DNA of 21,330 nt from contig CAXNAA020000434.1 of the NCBI GenBank assembly GCA_964200075.2, positions 1-21,330 on the forward strand, written 5' to 3'. Made by a program: the position numbers and the translations under genes. Below are positions 9,105 through 18,607 of the stretch, piece by piece. Each line of letters begins with the position of its first letter. Within the stretch, counting starts at the first letter, position 1. The notes beneath the pieces are model-generated. The model made no database searches and was not told where the DNA came from. It was given only the letters and a program-made list of their open reading frames with translations. The DNA is from Sphacelaria rigidula (taxonomy: Eukaryota > Phaeophyceae > Sphacelariales).

Positions 9105-9455
9105 TTTTCAATATAATTGGTCGATCATACTGGAACTCTGCGATATATTGCCGGCGTAATATATATTGGTGCCCTCGGACTGCACACGTACTGCGCGCCC
9201 AATATACGTTGATGTCGTGGGACTGCATACATATTGGCCGCCCAATATATATTGGAACGATGGGATTGCACACATATTGCCCCCCCAATATATATATATA
9301 TATATTGGGGCAGTGTGGGCGACGACATGTTGGACGATCAATATATATTAGGGTCGCATTGGTGAGAACATGTTGACCGGTCAATATATATTGGGGCCGC
9401 GTGGGTATCAATGTATTGGCCGGTCAATATATATATATATATATTTATATTGGAT
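9105..9455. repeat. AATATATATT palindrome array, block 1, 42-43 bp period
   Basis: Palindromic cores begin near 9110, 9159, 9201, 9244, 9287, 9340, 9382 and 9425. Steps are 42-43 bp except where a TA run has expanded (9287 and 9425). Each unit also carries an ACATATTG half-site and a GC-rich linker such as GCCGCCC or ACCGGTC, so it resembles CATATTG-linker-CAATATATATTGG. Confidence 0.85.
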
Positions 9456-9463
9456 ATTTTAAA

Positions 9464-9590
9464 TTTGTGGCACGCTTTGAGGAAGATCCAGACGCGATGG
9501 ATGCCGGAGCCCGTGAAGATTGGCAAAAGCTTAAAAGGAAGTCGCAGAAGTTGGCGTGCATTGCTACGGAGAGTTGTCGAATGCGTTTGA
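9464..9590 (+). CDS. Coding-like island inside the palindrome element
   Basis: Between palindrome blocks there is an open stretch without the repeat motif, reading RFEEDPDAMDAGAREDWQKL and KRKSQKLACIATESCRM. Its charged, helix-like composition and normal codon variety differ sharply from the surrounding repeat. No convincing splice sites or start were found. It may be a captured exon fragment or a transposase relic; function is unknown. Confidence 0.3.
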
Positions 9591-9944
9591 GATATATTTA
9601 CATATATTGACCGGAAAATATGGTGACAGAAGAGGCCACCCAGTATATATGCCTTCTAATACCTATTTGGCCACCGGTGCGGTGCCACCAACCCCCTTCA
9701 CGGTATGTAATATATGTTAGCTAAACAGGACGGCGGCAGAAAACGCGGGTCGATATGCGTCTTTTGGTACCTCTCTGGTCTCGGGTGCCGTGTTTCTTAT
9801 ACCCCTGACAATACAATATGTTCCAGTATGATACCAATACTTTGTATTGGAGACAGCGCAACTATCGTCATTTCAATACATTTTGTGTTGAGATGTCCTC
9901 GGGGACATTGAAGCGACAACATATATTTCTCGTGTCACGATCGT

Positions 9945-10245
9945 GGAGTCATGCATGACAATATATATACGGTATATATATATTGGACATGCATTTGCTC
10001 CGGAAGCGAAATATTCAATATGTATTGTGCATGCCGGCTGGGTATGTAAAGAAGTGTCAGAATATATTGAGTCGAAGCGAGGCGTAACATATCGTTGTTA
10101 AAATATATATTGAGCACATACCATGTAAGAGTTTTTTCTTTTGAATATACATTGCGCATTTTCATCACATAGCTATTATTGTGCAGCCAATCTATATTGA
10201 ACACGCTCGCGGAGTTATATATTGAGCGTTTTCGGCATCTGGTGA
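9945..10245. repeat. AATATATATT palindrome array, block 2, diverged
   Basis: Cores such as CAATATGTATTG, AATATATATTGAG, GAATATACATTG and AATCTATATTGA recur at roughly 40-bp steps. They are more degenerate than in block 1. Confidence 0.7.
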
Positions 10246-10349
10246 TACCTCTTTCAATGGCGCCCGCTAACATAAAACTGCCCACCATACTAATTCCAAT
10301 ATCCTTTCCAATTCACATGTTGAATCGTCGATAGGTATGGCTACACCAT

Positions 10350-10769
10350 TATGTATTGTGACCGTCGGTTCCCTCATGTATTGTCTGCCCATATTTTATT
10401 GGACGCATTGACGCACGACATATTGGGGCGGCAATATATATTGGCGCTTCGGGTGTAGAGTATATTGAATCGTCGATATATTTAGACCTCATGTGGCAGC
10501 CAACATGTAAATCCACAAATATATATTGATGCCTTACCGCACCAACATATTACTCGGCCAATATGTATTGCGGTGGCGCGTGTTGTGATATATTGTTCGG
10601 TCGATGTATATTGCATGTCGCGAGCCTTGGCATGTTGATGGCATAATATATATATATATATATTGACCTGTCTCTCGTGCCATCATATTGCTCGCCCAAT
10701 ATACATTGACCTCCCGCCGCGTCGACATGTTGAGCGAGACATATATATATATATATATATATATGTAAT
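10350..10769. repeat. AATATATATT palindrome array, block 3
   Basis: Units of the form ACATATT-linker-CCAATATATATTG recur with GC-rich linkers (GGGCGGC, CTCGGC, CTCGCC). Two TA expansions are present (near 10645 and 10740-10765). The array runs directly into the right terminal inverted repeat. Confidence 0.8.
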
Positions 10770-10894
10770 ACATATTGTATTGTTCAGGGTGTGGTGTGTC
10801 CCTGCTGTGTTCGTCGTGTCTTGCGGAACTTTTCCCATCCGAGTGATATCGCGTAGCACCCCCCAAACCGGCGCTAAACTGCAACCAAAAACTG

Positions 10895-11060
10895 GGTATA
10901 CAGCGCATGTTAGTGGCTTTCAGCCCGCATGAGGCGCCTCATGAGTGTGATATTGGCGAAAATGATCCTAAGCGTGGGAGTTCCGAGCTGCTCGGTGTGC
11001 TGGGCTTCTGTCATTTTGATTCACATCCATGTTTCAAGTGATGAAGAAACGAGAAGCCAA
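10895..11060 (+). repeat. Dispersed repeat, copy in plus orientation
   Basis: The block with GCGCCTCAT, then TATTGGCGAAAATGATCC and AAGCGTGGGAGTTC, and TTCTGTCATTTTGA, is closely matched on the opposite strand at about 18825-18925. It encodes nothing recognised. Confidence 0.7.
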
Positions 11061-11143
11061 ATCAACAATTGAATCGCTGGAAACCACGAATATATTAGAC
11101 TATGAACCGATGGTGCCATAGATAAACAATACTGTTATTACTA

Positions 11144-11228
11144 GAGGTATGTCAAACTCGAGATTCTCGGCGTTTTTCACGGTAAGTTACGGGTGAACAT
11201 ATCGGGAACCTCGAGTTTGACATACCTC
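11144..11228. repeat. 85-bp hairpin with perfect 19-bp arms
   Basis: GAGGTATGTCAAACTCGAG (11144-11162) is exactly complementary to 11210-11228. Partial pairing continues inward (TTC..CG and TTTTTCAC against GTGAACA), leaving a loop around GGTAAGTTACGG. It could be a very small MITE or a microRNA-like precursor; the flanks show no clear target-site duplication. Confidence 0.8.
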
Positions 11229-11516
11229 AAATAATGGCGAATGCGGGGACACGGGGAAACGCACAACAGCACGATTTTGAGGGGTGAAACGACGACGGGA
11301 GTATTTTTTACACAAAAGCGAAAGAGTGGAGGTAACGCAAAGACGTGCAAGCCTCACATGTCAGCACAAACCACAACTCTGCGTAAACGTGCGGCAGAAT
11401 AGTCGAGCGTACAGCAGAGCACAATCATCGGCATAAGCACACTATACAAGTATTCCCCAGAGCACAAGACAGTCAGGTGAGGTTTCCTCTTTCCTCCAAA
11501 GAAAAAAACTACGGTG
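11229..11516. other. Spacer, no gene seen
   Basis: This stretch has scattered ACAGCAGAGCACA-type motifs related to those at 8418-8458. No coding or RNA signal was recognised. Confidence 0.3.
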
Positions 11517-12502
11517 CAGTGGGGGCCACGGTTGAAGAGGGCCCAGCTTGAGAGCATCGCCGGTTTAGAAGAGGTAAAAAAATCTTCGCACACCACTCTC
11601 TTGAACCGAACCCTGGTTCCGCTTAAACCGGACAGATTCTCTTGAATCGAACTCTGTTTTCTCTTAAACCGGACCCACTCCCAACCCCCCCGCTCTTTTA
11701 CTGTACAGAACTGTAGCCCGAAAAGTAACATCTCAGTACGTTCAGCAGTTGTAAGACAAAAACAGCTTAGAGCTCCACTGGCTTCAAGCACGATGCCTTG
11801 CGCGGCGAGTATTACAGTGTTTGTACAAGAGTATTACAGCAGAGAGGTGCAAGATGGCGAAGGTGTCGTACCATGTTCGTAAGGCCAAGCTGGCCTGGAT
11901 GAACGAGTTTGAGCCAAGGAAAACAAAACAAACTTGCAAGGCAGACCTCATGTAGCGTTGCAGAAGCTGCCGATGAGCGCATGTCATATGTTTGTTGCTG
12001 GGTAGGACGAGTGTAGGTACTTGAGTTTCACTGGTGGTGAGAGTAGGACTTGTACAGCAGCGGAGTACAGTACAGTTTGTGTGGTTTTCTGTCTTTTTGC
12101 GTTATTTTGTTTTTTGCTTCCGAGATGTGACGTGTGTGTGGCGCGCATGTTGTGTTGGGTTCGCCGCTCTGTTCAGATGATGTGGGGATAACTTCGATAC
12201 CGCGGAATATATTGATTTCTCCACAACAAGGGGGGATCGTGCCGGATGTGGGTCTCGTAGTGCACAACATTATTGTGAAAACCATATGAAATGCTCGTTT
12301 AACATTTTGATTCGGCACCACGGCACAAGTGGCCCTTCAAAGACCGTTCAGAACCCATATATTCGGTTCAAGAGACATTTTCTCTAAAACCGACTGTTCG
12401 GTTGAGGAGAAAACCTTTCTTAAACCGGCTTAGTAGAAGGTCGTGTTTAAGAGAGGTTTTCTCGACCTGCCACACCCCTCTCTTAAACCGTGACCCCCAC
12501 TG
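11517..12502. mobile_element. TIR transposon with subterminal repeats, about 1 kb
   Basis: The left end CAGTGGGGGCCACGGTT (through 11539) pairs with the right end (12480-12502), whose complement reads CAGTGGGGGTCACGGTT; 21 of 23 positions match. Each end carries about 170 bp of subterminal copies of CTTAAACCGG / CTCTTGAACCGAA (11560-11690 and 12335-12500), as expected for transposase binding sites. Flanks TACGGTG and TACATGGT are only loosely alike, so the target-site duplication is uncertain. The CAGTGGGG end suggests hAT or a related superfamily. Confidence 0.65.
11854..11955 (+). CDS. 33-codon ORF inside the TIR transposon
   Basis: An ATG-to-TAG frame reads MAKVSYHVRKAKLAWMNEFE and PRKTKQTCKADLM. 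It is basic and helix-prone and could be the N-terminal DNA-binding part of a decayed transposase. One frame over, just past the stop, the reading VAEAADERMSY continues, which is consistent with an old frameshift. I do not recognise the family. Confidence 0.3.
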   Translation: MAKVSYHVRKAKLAWMNEFEPRKTKQTCKADLM

Positions 12503-12639
12503 TACATGGTACACAGCACCGTCTCACCGTCCCAGAGCAGAAGCAAGGTCGACACAAATACAGGGCACTTATTGTGCTGAAAATACCGCGGGAAACATGA
12601 CACGAACGGACCGCACATGCGCAAAGATTGGTAAAATTA

Positions 12640-13420
12640 CCCTCGACCCCTCAAGTTTTCGGAAAACCCCCTCTAGAGCGTTTTTTAGTTCAAGAACAAT
12701 CCGCCGCACCTCAAGGTTTTGCGAGAACACATGTTCACAAGTGTTCAAGTTTTCGACAAGCAGCACGCACCCCACCCGCTCTCCAAACAAGGAAACAATC
12801 CTCATACCCTCACACTGCGTGCGTGTGTCACGTGCTGTCTTGTGCTCTGTTGGCGTGCCGGTAATGCGGTAGGTGTGTACAACGATACAGTACTGGCCAC
12901 GAGCAATACGAGCAGAGCAGAAGGCCCCCCACAAAGGGCCCGTGCAGAAAAGGTGTCAAAAGTACCGCGGAACCTCTCTCTTCCTTGAAAAGACACTCGC
13001 AAGTGTTTTTCATTCACGGGCGGCATGCACCCCACACGCTTTCCATACGAGGAGACAAACCTAATACCGATAAACTATGTGCGTGTATCATGTGCTATGT
13101 TGCTCTCTGTGCAATGTGGGGTACCGACTCATCGATAATAGTAGAGGAGAGAGTTCGAAGGGGCCGCAATCAGGATCTGTGCAGGAGCTATGTTGTAAAC
13201 ATCGCTGATTTTCCCTCTTCGGCAAGGAGCGCTCACCGGTGTTGATGTTTTCAAAGACAACACCCACCCCACCGGCTTGGCTCTCCAATCAAGGGAACAC
13301 ACCTAACGCCCATGAATTATGTACGTGTCTCATGTGCTAAGTTGTGCTGTCGAAGCGTGTGGGCAACGCTGTAGATAGGTGCAGCATCACAGTACCGGCT
13401 TAGAGCAAGAACAGAGGGGA
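12640..13420. repeat. Tandem repeat of 240-260 bp, three copies
   Basis: Each copy carries a block like CACCCCACCCGCTCTCCAAAC, then a GTGCGTGTGTCACGTGCT-like block and a GTACCGGCT/GTACTGGCC stretch. Copies are anchored near 12770, 13027 and 13262. A fourth partial copy appears at about 14403, after the GGGAC array, suggesting that the array inserted into or expanded within the tandem. Overlapping ORFs here are repeat shadows. Confidence 0.7.
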
Positions 13421-13479
13421 CTTTGAAGGCTTGCAAAAACGCAGGGCTTCTCACGTGGCGAAATATCTCGCGGGATAAA

Positions 13480-14300
13480 CGCGGGACTCGTCCCGCCGTT
13501 TTTCAAAGAGCGGACTTTCCGTCCCGTCCCGTCGTTTTTCCCGGGGCTCACTTTCCGTCTCCGTCCCGTCCTCGCACATTCGCCAAAATATCTGTCCGGT
13601 CACGCATTTTTACCGGGAGCGGGCAACTTCCCGTCTCATCCCGTCGATTTTCGGGGGGACGGGAAAAGTTGCCGTCCCGTCGCGACCCCGTCCTGGTTTT
13701 TTCCGTTTCCGTCCCTACCTCACGAGACCTTCGTGGCTGTTTCGCGTTGCGCCTCACGGGAGTTTCCGCTCCGTCCCCACAAGATGTCCCATGAACGGAA
13801 CGGGAAATCCTGCCCAATCTCACTGGAAAATGAATATATCTTGGGGTGTATTTGCATATTTGCCGATGCGAGTCATGCATATCACGAAAAAAATCCAAAC
13901 CTGCGATTCTTTTGATTGCCGATGCGTGAAGGCGTCGCTTACACAAGTTTCTGTAGCAGCGCACTTCGGGGTGGCTACGCAAGATATCCGTGACGATGGG
14001 ACGGGGCAACGCGGGAATCTCATGAAGAGGTCTTCATTTTCCCGTAGAGATGGGACAGAACAGGACTGGAATCTCGCGGGATGGTTTTTACTCTTTCTCG
14101 TGACGATGGCACAAGACGGGGATTTCACGTTCCGTCCCGTTCCGACACTTCGTTTCCCGTCCTGTTCCGTCCCGTCGTATTTTCGTAGGCGTGCTTCCCG
14201 TCTCATCCCGTCATTTGTTGCGATAAATCGGGAATTTTCAAGTTCCGTCCCGTCGCCTTCGAGAGGACGGGAAATCTCGTCCCATCCCGTTTTACCGTGA
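13480..14300. repeat. GGGAC/GTCCC array, copy 3, the largest
   Basis: GTCCC-rich sequence (13480-13790) and mixed GTCCC/GGGAC sequence (13980-14300) flank a normal-looking stretch at 13800-13975. Spacers such as CGTTTTTC and TTTTACCGGGAG recur roughly every 36-45 bp. ORFs of 167-169 codons on both strands here are low-complexity artefacts. Confidence 0.75.
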
Positions 14301-14760
14301 AAAGTCCGGCAAAGCAGACCCATGCAAAAGAATTTCTGAAAAATCTACCACTGACCTGCCCTTTTTCTTCGAACAAAAACGAGCGTCTACACAAAATCAG
14401 CTACCACCCGACCCGCTCTCCAAACAGACAAGCAAACTGAGCACACCCAAGCCAACGCGTCATGTGATACCTCAACTGCCGAGTAGATGAACAACCACTG
14501 TCACTGCTCGACAAGAAACAAGTCACCGTCTCCACCATTCTCTTGACCCAATATGGCGTGTGCTGTGTGTCTATTGTGTGCTATGTGCCGCTGTACGTCA
14601 TGCATATATGTCTAACTAAGATTACGTGTGAACGCTCCCGTGCAAGCGGGATAATTAGACGTACTCTCAAAACAGTACACTTCACAAACCCCTTCAGCTC
14701 CACGTCACCCTGCGACATTTTTCATTGTCGAAAGCTTGATGAGACAGTGCGATGTTTTTC
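14301..14760. other. Non-coding stretch with a partial tandem-repeat copy
   Basis: The partial fourth copy of the 240-260 bp repeat lies at about 14400-14480. No gene was recognised in the rest. Confidence 0.35.
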
Positions 14761-15481
14761 CATCACCGTTCACCTTCGACGAGGACGAGATTCGATCTTT
14801 GACCCAAGCAGTCAGTGCCTGAAAGTAAGCGCGTAATAGGCAATACGCGGAACCCTGATGGTGGATCTGACACTTTCATTCTGAAAAACGGAAATTTGAT
14901 TCTGAAAAACGGAATTTTCAACTTTATATGTGTACACGATGAATACAGGATACGCCAGAACGCAACAAGAGCGTCTCTGTTCCCTTCGGGCTAGAGTTTT
15001 CTTTGGACCATGTCGCTGTATATGTATAGTATGTGTGTGTGTGCCTGTATTGTGCAAAACACAAATTGACGTGAGGTTAATCAGGTAGTGCAACGTTTTC
15101 TCAACCACCGTTCACCTATTTGTTGCTGCCTGTTTGTAGACTTCCGCACGGTGCTTTTGGTCGCCCTTTCTGTGTTCCTTAGATTCGATTTCCCGGGGTT
15201 CGAGGTTTGGTGAATTCAACAGCCGATTTGCCGCGGTTCGGTATCACCGTTCACCTGTTTGTTGTTGCCTGTTTGCAGACTTCCGCACGGCGCTTTTTTC
15301 GTCGGCCTTTCTGTGTTCCTTAGATTCGATTTCCCGGGATTCGGGGTTCGGTGAATTAACAACAGCCGATTTGCCGCGGTTCGGTGAATGATGGAGCCGA
15401 ATTTTATTGTCTCTGTCCTGGGGTGAGGGGATCTGAGGAAATGGACGGAAACAATGGTTGGTACCATGTAGATGCTGCCAA

Positions 15482-15507
15482 CCCTAACGCTAACGCTAAC
15501 CCTAACC
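15482..15507 (+). repeat. Interstitial telomere-like repeat
   Basis: CCCTAACGCTAACGCTAACC continues with CTAACC, giving four CCCTAA/CGCTAA units. It resembles TTAGGG-type telomere sequence but is internal and short. Confidence 0.6.
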
Positions 15508-16050
15508 TCGACCAAGGCATACCAAAAACCCTCGGGCAGGGGGTGTGCAAGGTGTCCCGCAGGCAAAGTGTGCGTTGCCAGAGCTCAAATCGACGTCTTT
15601 CAGCCGGTTTTGGACCAAAATACGTTGTGGACGAGCTGGGTCTACTGTTCACCACCGCTCACCTACCCCAGACCATAGTTTTTCTCAGAACTTTCTTCGG
15701 TCTAAAATCAAGTAAATTCAAGTGCCGACCATTGTTCACGCACATTTCGTAAGGTCTTCTGCCTGGGGTTCAGGATTCGGTGAATTTAACAGCCGATTCG
15801 CTCCATCCCCGTTCACCTTCGACACGGGCGAGATTCTACCTTCGAACCAAGCTTTCAGTGCCTGCAAGTATGCGCGTAATATGCAATATTCGAAACCCTG
15901 ATGGTGGATCTGACACTTTCATTCTGAAAAACGGAAATTTAATTACGAAAAATGAGATTTTCAACTTCACATGCGAGCCGTGCTACGGTAGGGGTGCACA
16001 TTTTTGGCGAAAATATTTCTCGGCGTGTTGGACGGGTCATTTTGAGAATG

Positions 16051-16091
16051 GGCATCATCAGTTTTACTTGAAAAATACTGAAAATGATGCC
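16051..16091. repeat. Small hairpin in the extra segment of the duplication
   Basis: GGCATCAT-CAGT pairs with ACTG-aaa-ATGATGCC: 12 bp with a 3-nt bulge and a short loop. It lies in the segment present only in the second copy. Confidence 0.6.
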
Positions 16092-16815
16092 GATTCACGA
16101 AAACGCCTCTGCGTACATCTCCATGTCCGGTCCCTGAAGATTTGGATTGCACAGTAAGCCCCATATATTTGGGCTCCTACAAAAAAGTGACTCAGAATCA
16201 AAAAGTGCAACCCCTATGATCGTAGCATGGCTTATGCATTCCCGATAACTACAGGAGTCACCAGAACGCAAGAAGAGCCTCTCTGTTCCCTTCGGGCTAG
16301 AGTTTTATTTCGACCGTGTCGCTGTATATGTCTGGTATGTGTGACTGTATTGCGCAAAACATATAATAACGTGGGGTTGATCAGGTAGTGCAATGTTTTC
16401 ATCACCGTTCACCTATTGTTGTTTGTTGTTGCCTGTTTGTAGACCTCCGCACAGCGCTTTTTTGGTCGGCCTTTCTATGTTTCTTAAATGCGATTCTTCA
16501 ATGGACGTCCTCGGTTGAGCTTTCTTCATGCATTGTCGGTGTACAGGTAGAGGTTGATACGCAGATTTCGAGAGATATTTCACCTTGCATTTTGTACAAG
16601 AAAATATTGCTTCTTCGTAAGCAAGATACATACTGGGGGTGCGACACAGGTTGTTTCGCGAAGGTTTCCTGGTGTGCCTTTACTTCTAACAACGTTTTCG
16701 TGAAATTGAGGGTAGAGCGCTGATTGAGAGCGGCTTTGATCGTTCGCTTTAACTTTGCCAATTTTTCATTCCGTGTGTGCTCTCCTTTGCCTCCATTACT
16801 GGCCTGTGCTCACAG

Positions 16816-16929
16816 CTACACCTCGAGATCCTACTCAAGGGTGTCAAGGGCCTCAGCGGTGAGCTACTACAGAAAGCATATCGGGCCTTGTGGAGGGGCA
16901 TTTCGGAACTGAAACGATTGATTAACTAA
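16816..16929 (+). CDS. 3'-terminal exon of an unidentified protein
   Basis: A long pyrimidine-rich tract ending gctcacag precedes an open frame of 37 codons, LHLEILLKGVKGLSGELLQK then AYRALWRGISELKRLIN and TAA. The sequence is an amphipathic, Leu-rich helix with normal codon usage and no repeat character, so it is very likely coding. The other two frames are less protein-like. An upstream exon may be 16545-16671 (VEVDTQISRDISP...FAK), which can end in phase 0 at AAG|GTTTCC, but that is weak. AATAAA at 17138-17143 would give a 3' UTR of about 210 nt. The family was not recognised. Confidence 0.55.
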   Translation, partial: LHLEILLKGVKGLSGELLQKAYRALWRGISELKRLIN

Positions 16930-17137
16930 TTGGCCGCTTTTCACTCTCAATCGCATCCTCTACTCTCAACATCAAGGAAACGTTGTTTTTTCCGTCTTGA
17001 CTTTGTGCAGGTGTTTGCCAGCAGTTTTTTGGGGGGGGAAACGTCTTCCCATCAGACTTTTTGCTCGCGAGGGATTTCGTCCATGTGGTCCGTCACAACC
17101 TCAGCATATGAAGTCGCGTTTTTTTTCTTACCTAAGA

Positions 17138-17143
17138 AATAAA
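17138..17143 (+). promoter_or_regulatory. Polyadenylation signal AATAAA
   Basis: A canonical AATAAA lies about 209 nt after the stop at 16929, followed by a GT/T-rich stretch (GTTTATTTCGTGTAGTG), the usual arrangement for 3'-end formation. Confidence 0.45.
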
Positions 17144-17600
17144 GTTTATTTCGTGTAGTGACGAATGTTCAATATGTATATGTTGCAGCGCATTTCAACA
17201 AACTGTTGCAAATAGAGATGTTGCTCTTTCGTAAGCAATATATCAACTTCTGAGCAAACTCCTACTGTTAGAGAACGATTCAACTTTTTTCTCCGTGTTT
17301 CAGCTTTTTTTTTTTGAGAACGCATTGTTGTCTATGACACATTCGGGTGTTCCTCGTTCTTCACAATCTAAAAACGATCTTCAATATTCAGTGTGTATCA
17401 TCCACCATTCCGCGCTCTCAACGTTCGCGTTCCTTGATTCCAATCATGCCACACCTATGCCGGGTCTTCCTTCTTCTACTCATCACATATAACACAGTTC
17501 CATAACCGTTACACACATCAGATATCTGGCACAACCTCTTGGTAGGGGTCATTACCTTTGTCATCTCCCTAATTAAATTAATTATTTTCCTCGCCTATCC
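17144..17600. other. Spacer with a short duplicated motif
   Basis: TTGCTCTTTCGTAAGCAATATA at 17220-17241 resembles TTGCTTCTTCGTAAGCAAGATA at 16608-16629, suggesting an old local duplication. No gene was recognised. Confidence 0.35.
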
Positions 17601-17605
17601 TGGAG

Positions 17606-17633
17606 GACGGGGCCGCCTATGGGCGGCCCCGTC
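17606..17633. repeat. Perfect GC-rich hairpin
   Basis: GACGGGGCCGCC-TATG-GGCGGCCCCGTC gives a 12-bp perfect stem with a 4-nt loop. No T tract follows, so it is not a typical intrinsic terminator, and the context is eukaryotic. Confidence 0.8.
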
Positions 17634-18211
17634 ATATCCTTGTATATATATACATATATGCAGTACACCTACCGGCCTATACGGCTGGATAAGGAAATAC
17701 ACAACTGTCAACACTAGCTGCAGCGTACGTTCTGGGAGGCACTTTTTCATGAAGCGTACTTCCCACCAACCGAAGGATATGGCATAATACCACAATATGT
17801 CATGTCTATTTGTGACAATATGATGTCTCCCATCATGGGCTAACGTTGCAAACCTCAAGGTATATATAGGAGATCAACACATAGATTATGGGAAAAGGGT
17901 GACTTCAATTTTGAAGCCACACATATAAGAAAATCAAGCATATGGGAACCTTGTCAGACGACATAGAACTCAAAGACCACCCTGCTTTGTATTGCTATGT
18001 TATCCAGAGTAGATGGGGGTGACACCACCATAGCAAATCCCGTCGCATGCGACAGCTAGCTCTACCTTCGAACAAAAAACACATTAACGGCGAATCATCG
18101 AAACGTACTGACACAACATGGCCACACACTACTACTGCTACGCCATCAGTTAGTCCTCACTACGCCGCCCACACCCACCCCGAGTCGCGCTTCCTTGCTC
18201 CATATCATCAG
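17634..18211. other. No confident gene
   Basis: TATA-rich stretches lie at 17643-17660 and 17860-17868. Several short frames are present on both strands, none with a recognised domain or clear exon structure. Confidence 0.3.
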
Positions 18212-18607
18212 TGGTACTCCGCCACTTCCTCGTCCCCATGGTACTCTGTGGGAACATGTTCCCTCCCCCCGAACCAAGCTGAGGAGGAATCTACGCCCTT
18301 CCCGGGGGAAATACAAATATTGGCTGAAAAAGGACTCGTGAAATCCTGCCCTCGTAAGTTTTGATGCCGTTTTCCTCCTCTGCCGGATAGTCCAGTGAGG
18401 TGCGAAGACATCGGCAGTGGTCAAGTCATACCCGTCAGGTTACGTGCGCCCGCTGGCGTAAAGGTTTCGGGCGAGAGGAAGTACGCGGCTCTCCAAGGAA
18501 ACCTCTACTTCGCCTTCTTGCCGCAGTCCCGCCACAATTACCTTCCAAACCTCAGCTTCGGTGTTCGGTATCGCGTTCTCGATGATCTTCATGCTAACAC
18601 CCTGTAG
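18212..18607 (+). CDS. Two candidate exons, unknown protein, plus-strand model
   Basis: Candidate exon 18212-18353 follows a good acceptor (cttgctccatatcatcag), reads WYSATSSSPWYSVGTCSLPP and ends at CTC|GTAAGT in phase 1. A candidate second exon, 18396-18607, is in phase and reads RCEDIGSGQVIPVRLRAP, then NLYFAFLPQSRHNYLPNLSF, ending at TAG. The intron would be only 42 nt, which is suspicious. The opposite strand of the second block also looks coding (see next entry), so strand is undecided. Confidence 0.3.

Larger units (their letters stand above)
9081..10794. mobile_element. TIR element filled with AT-palindrome arrays, 1.7 kb
   Basis: The ends are a perfect 25-bp terminal inverted repeat (9081-9105 and 10770-10794), outer end CCACACCCTGAACAATACAA. 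A further internal TIR-like copy lies in direct orientation at 9801-9822, so the element may be dimeric or nested. The interior is mostly palindromic AATATATATT units. No transposase is visible and no clear target-site duplication was found, so the superfamily is unassigned. A foldback-type or satellite-bearing non-autonomous transposon is the best description. Confidence 0.7.
14764..16490 (+). repeat. Segmental tandem duplication
   Basis: The block 14767-14930 (AACCCTGATGGTGGATCTGA, TTCTGAAAAACGGAAATTT) recurs at about 15807-15970. The block 14955-15155 (GTTCCCTTCGGGCTAGAGTTTT) recurs at about 16261-16460. The offset changes from about 1040 to about 1306 bp, so the second copy carries roughly 266 bp extra. 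Within it, a 139-bp unit (CACCGTTCACCT...GCCGATTTGCCGCGGTTCGG) is itself tandem at 15106-15244 and 15245-15389. Two such copies about 1 kb apart could also be degraded terminal repeats of a retroelement. Confidence 0.75.

Noticed and set aside
9105-9455. CRISPR-like regular spacing
   Set aside because: The spacers are not unique sequence: units are tandem and palindromic with TA expansions inside a TIR element in eukaryotic DNA. There are no cas genes.
11354-11791. 145-codon minus-strand ORF
   Set aside because: It spans the end of the TIR transposon and its subterminal repeats, so the frame is repeat-derived.
13791-14323. ORFs of 169 (plus) and 167 (minus) codons
   Set aside because: Both run across the GGGAC/GTCCC array and encode low-complexity Arg/Ser/Pro/Val sequence on opposite strands.
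17606-17633. Bacterial intrinsic terminator
   Set aside because: The stem is perfect, but there is no T tract and no bacterial gene context.
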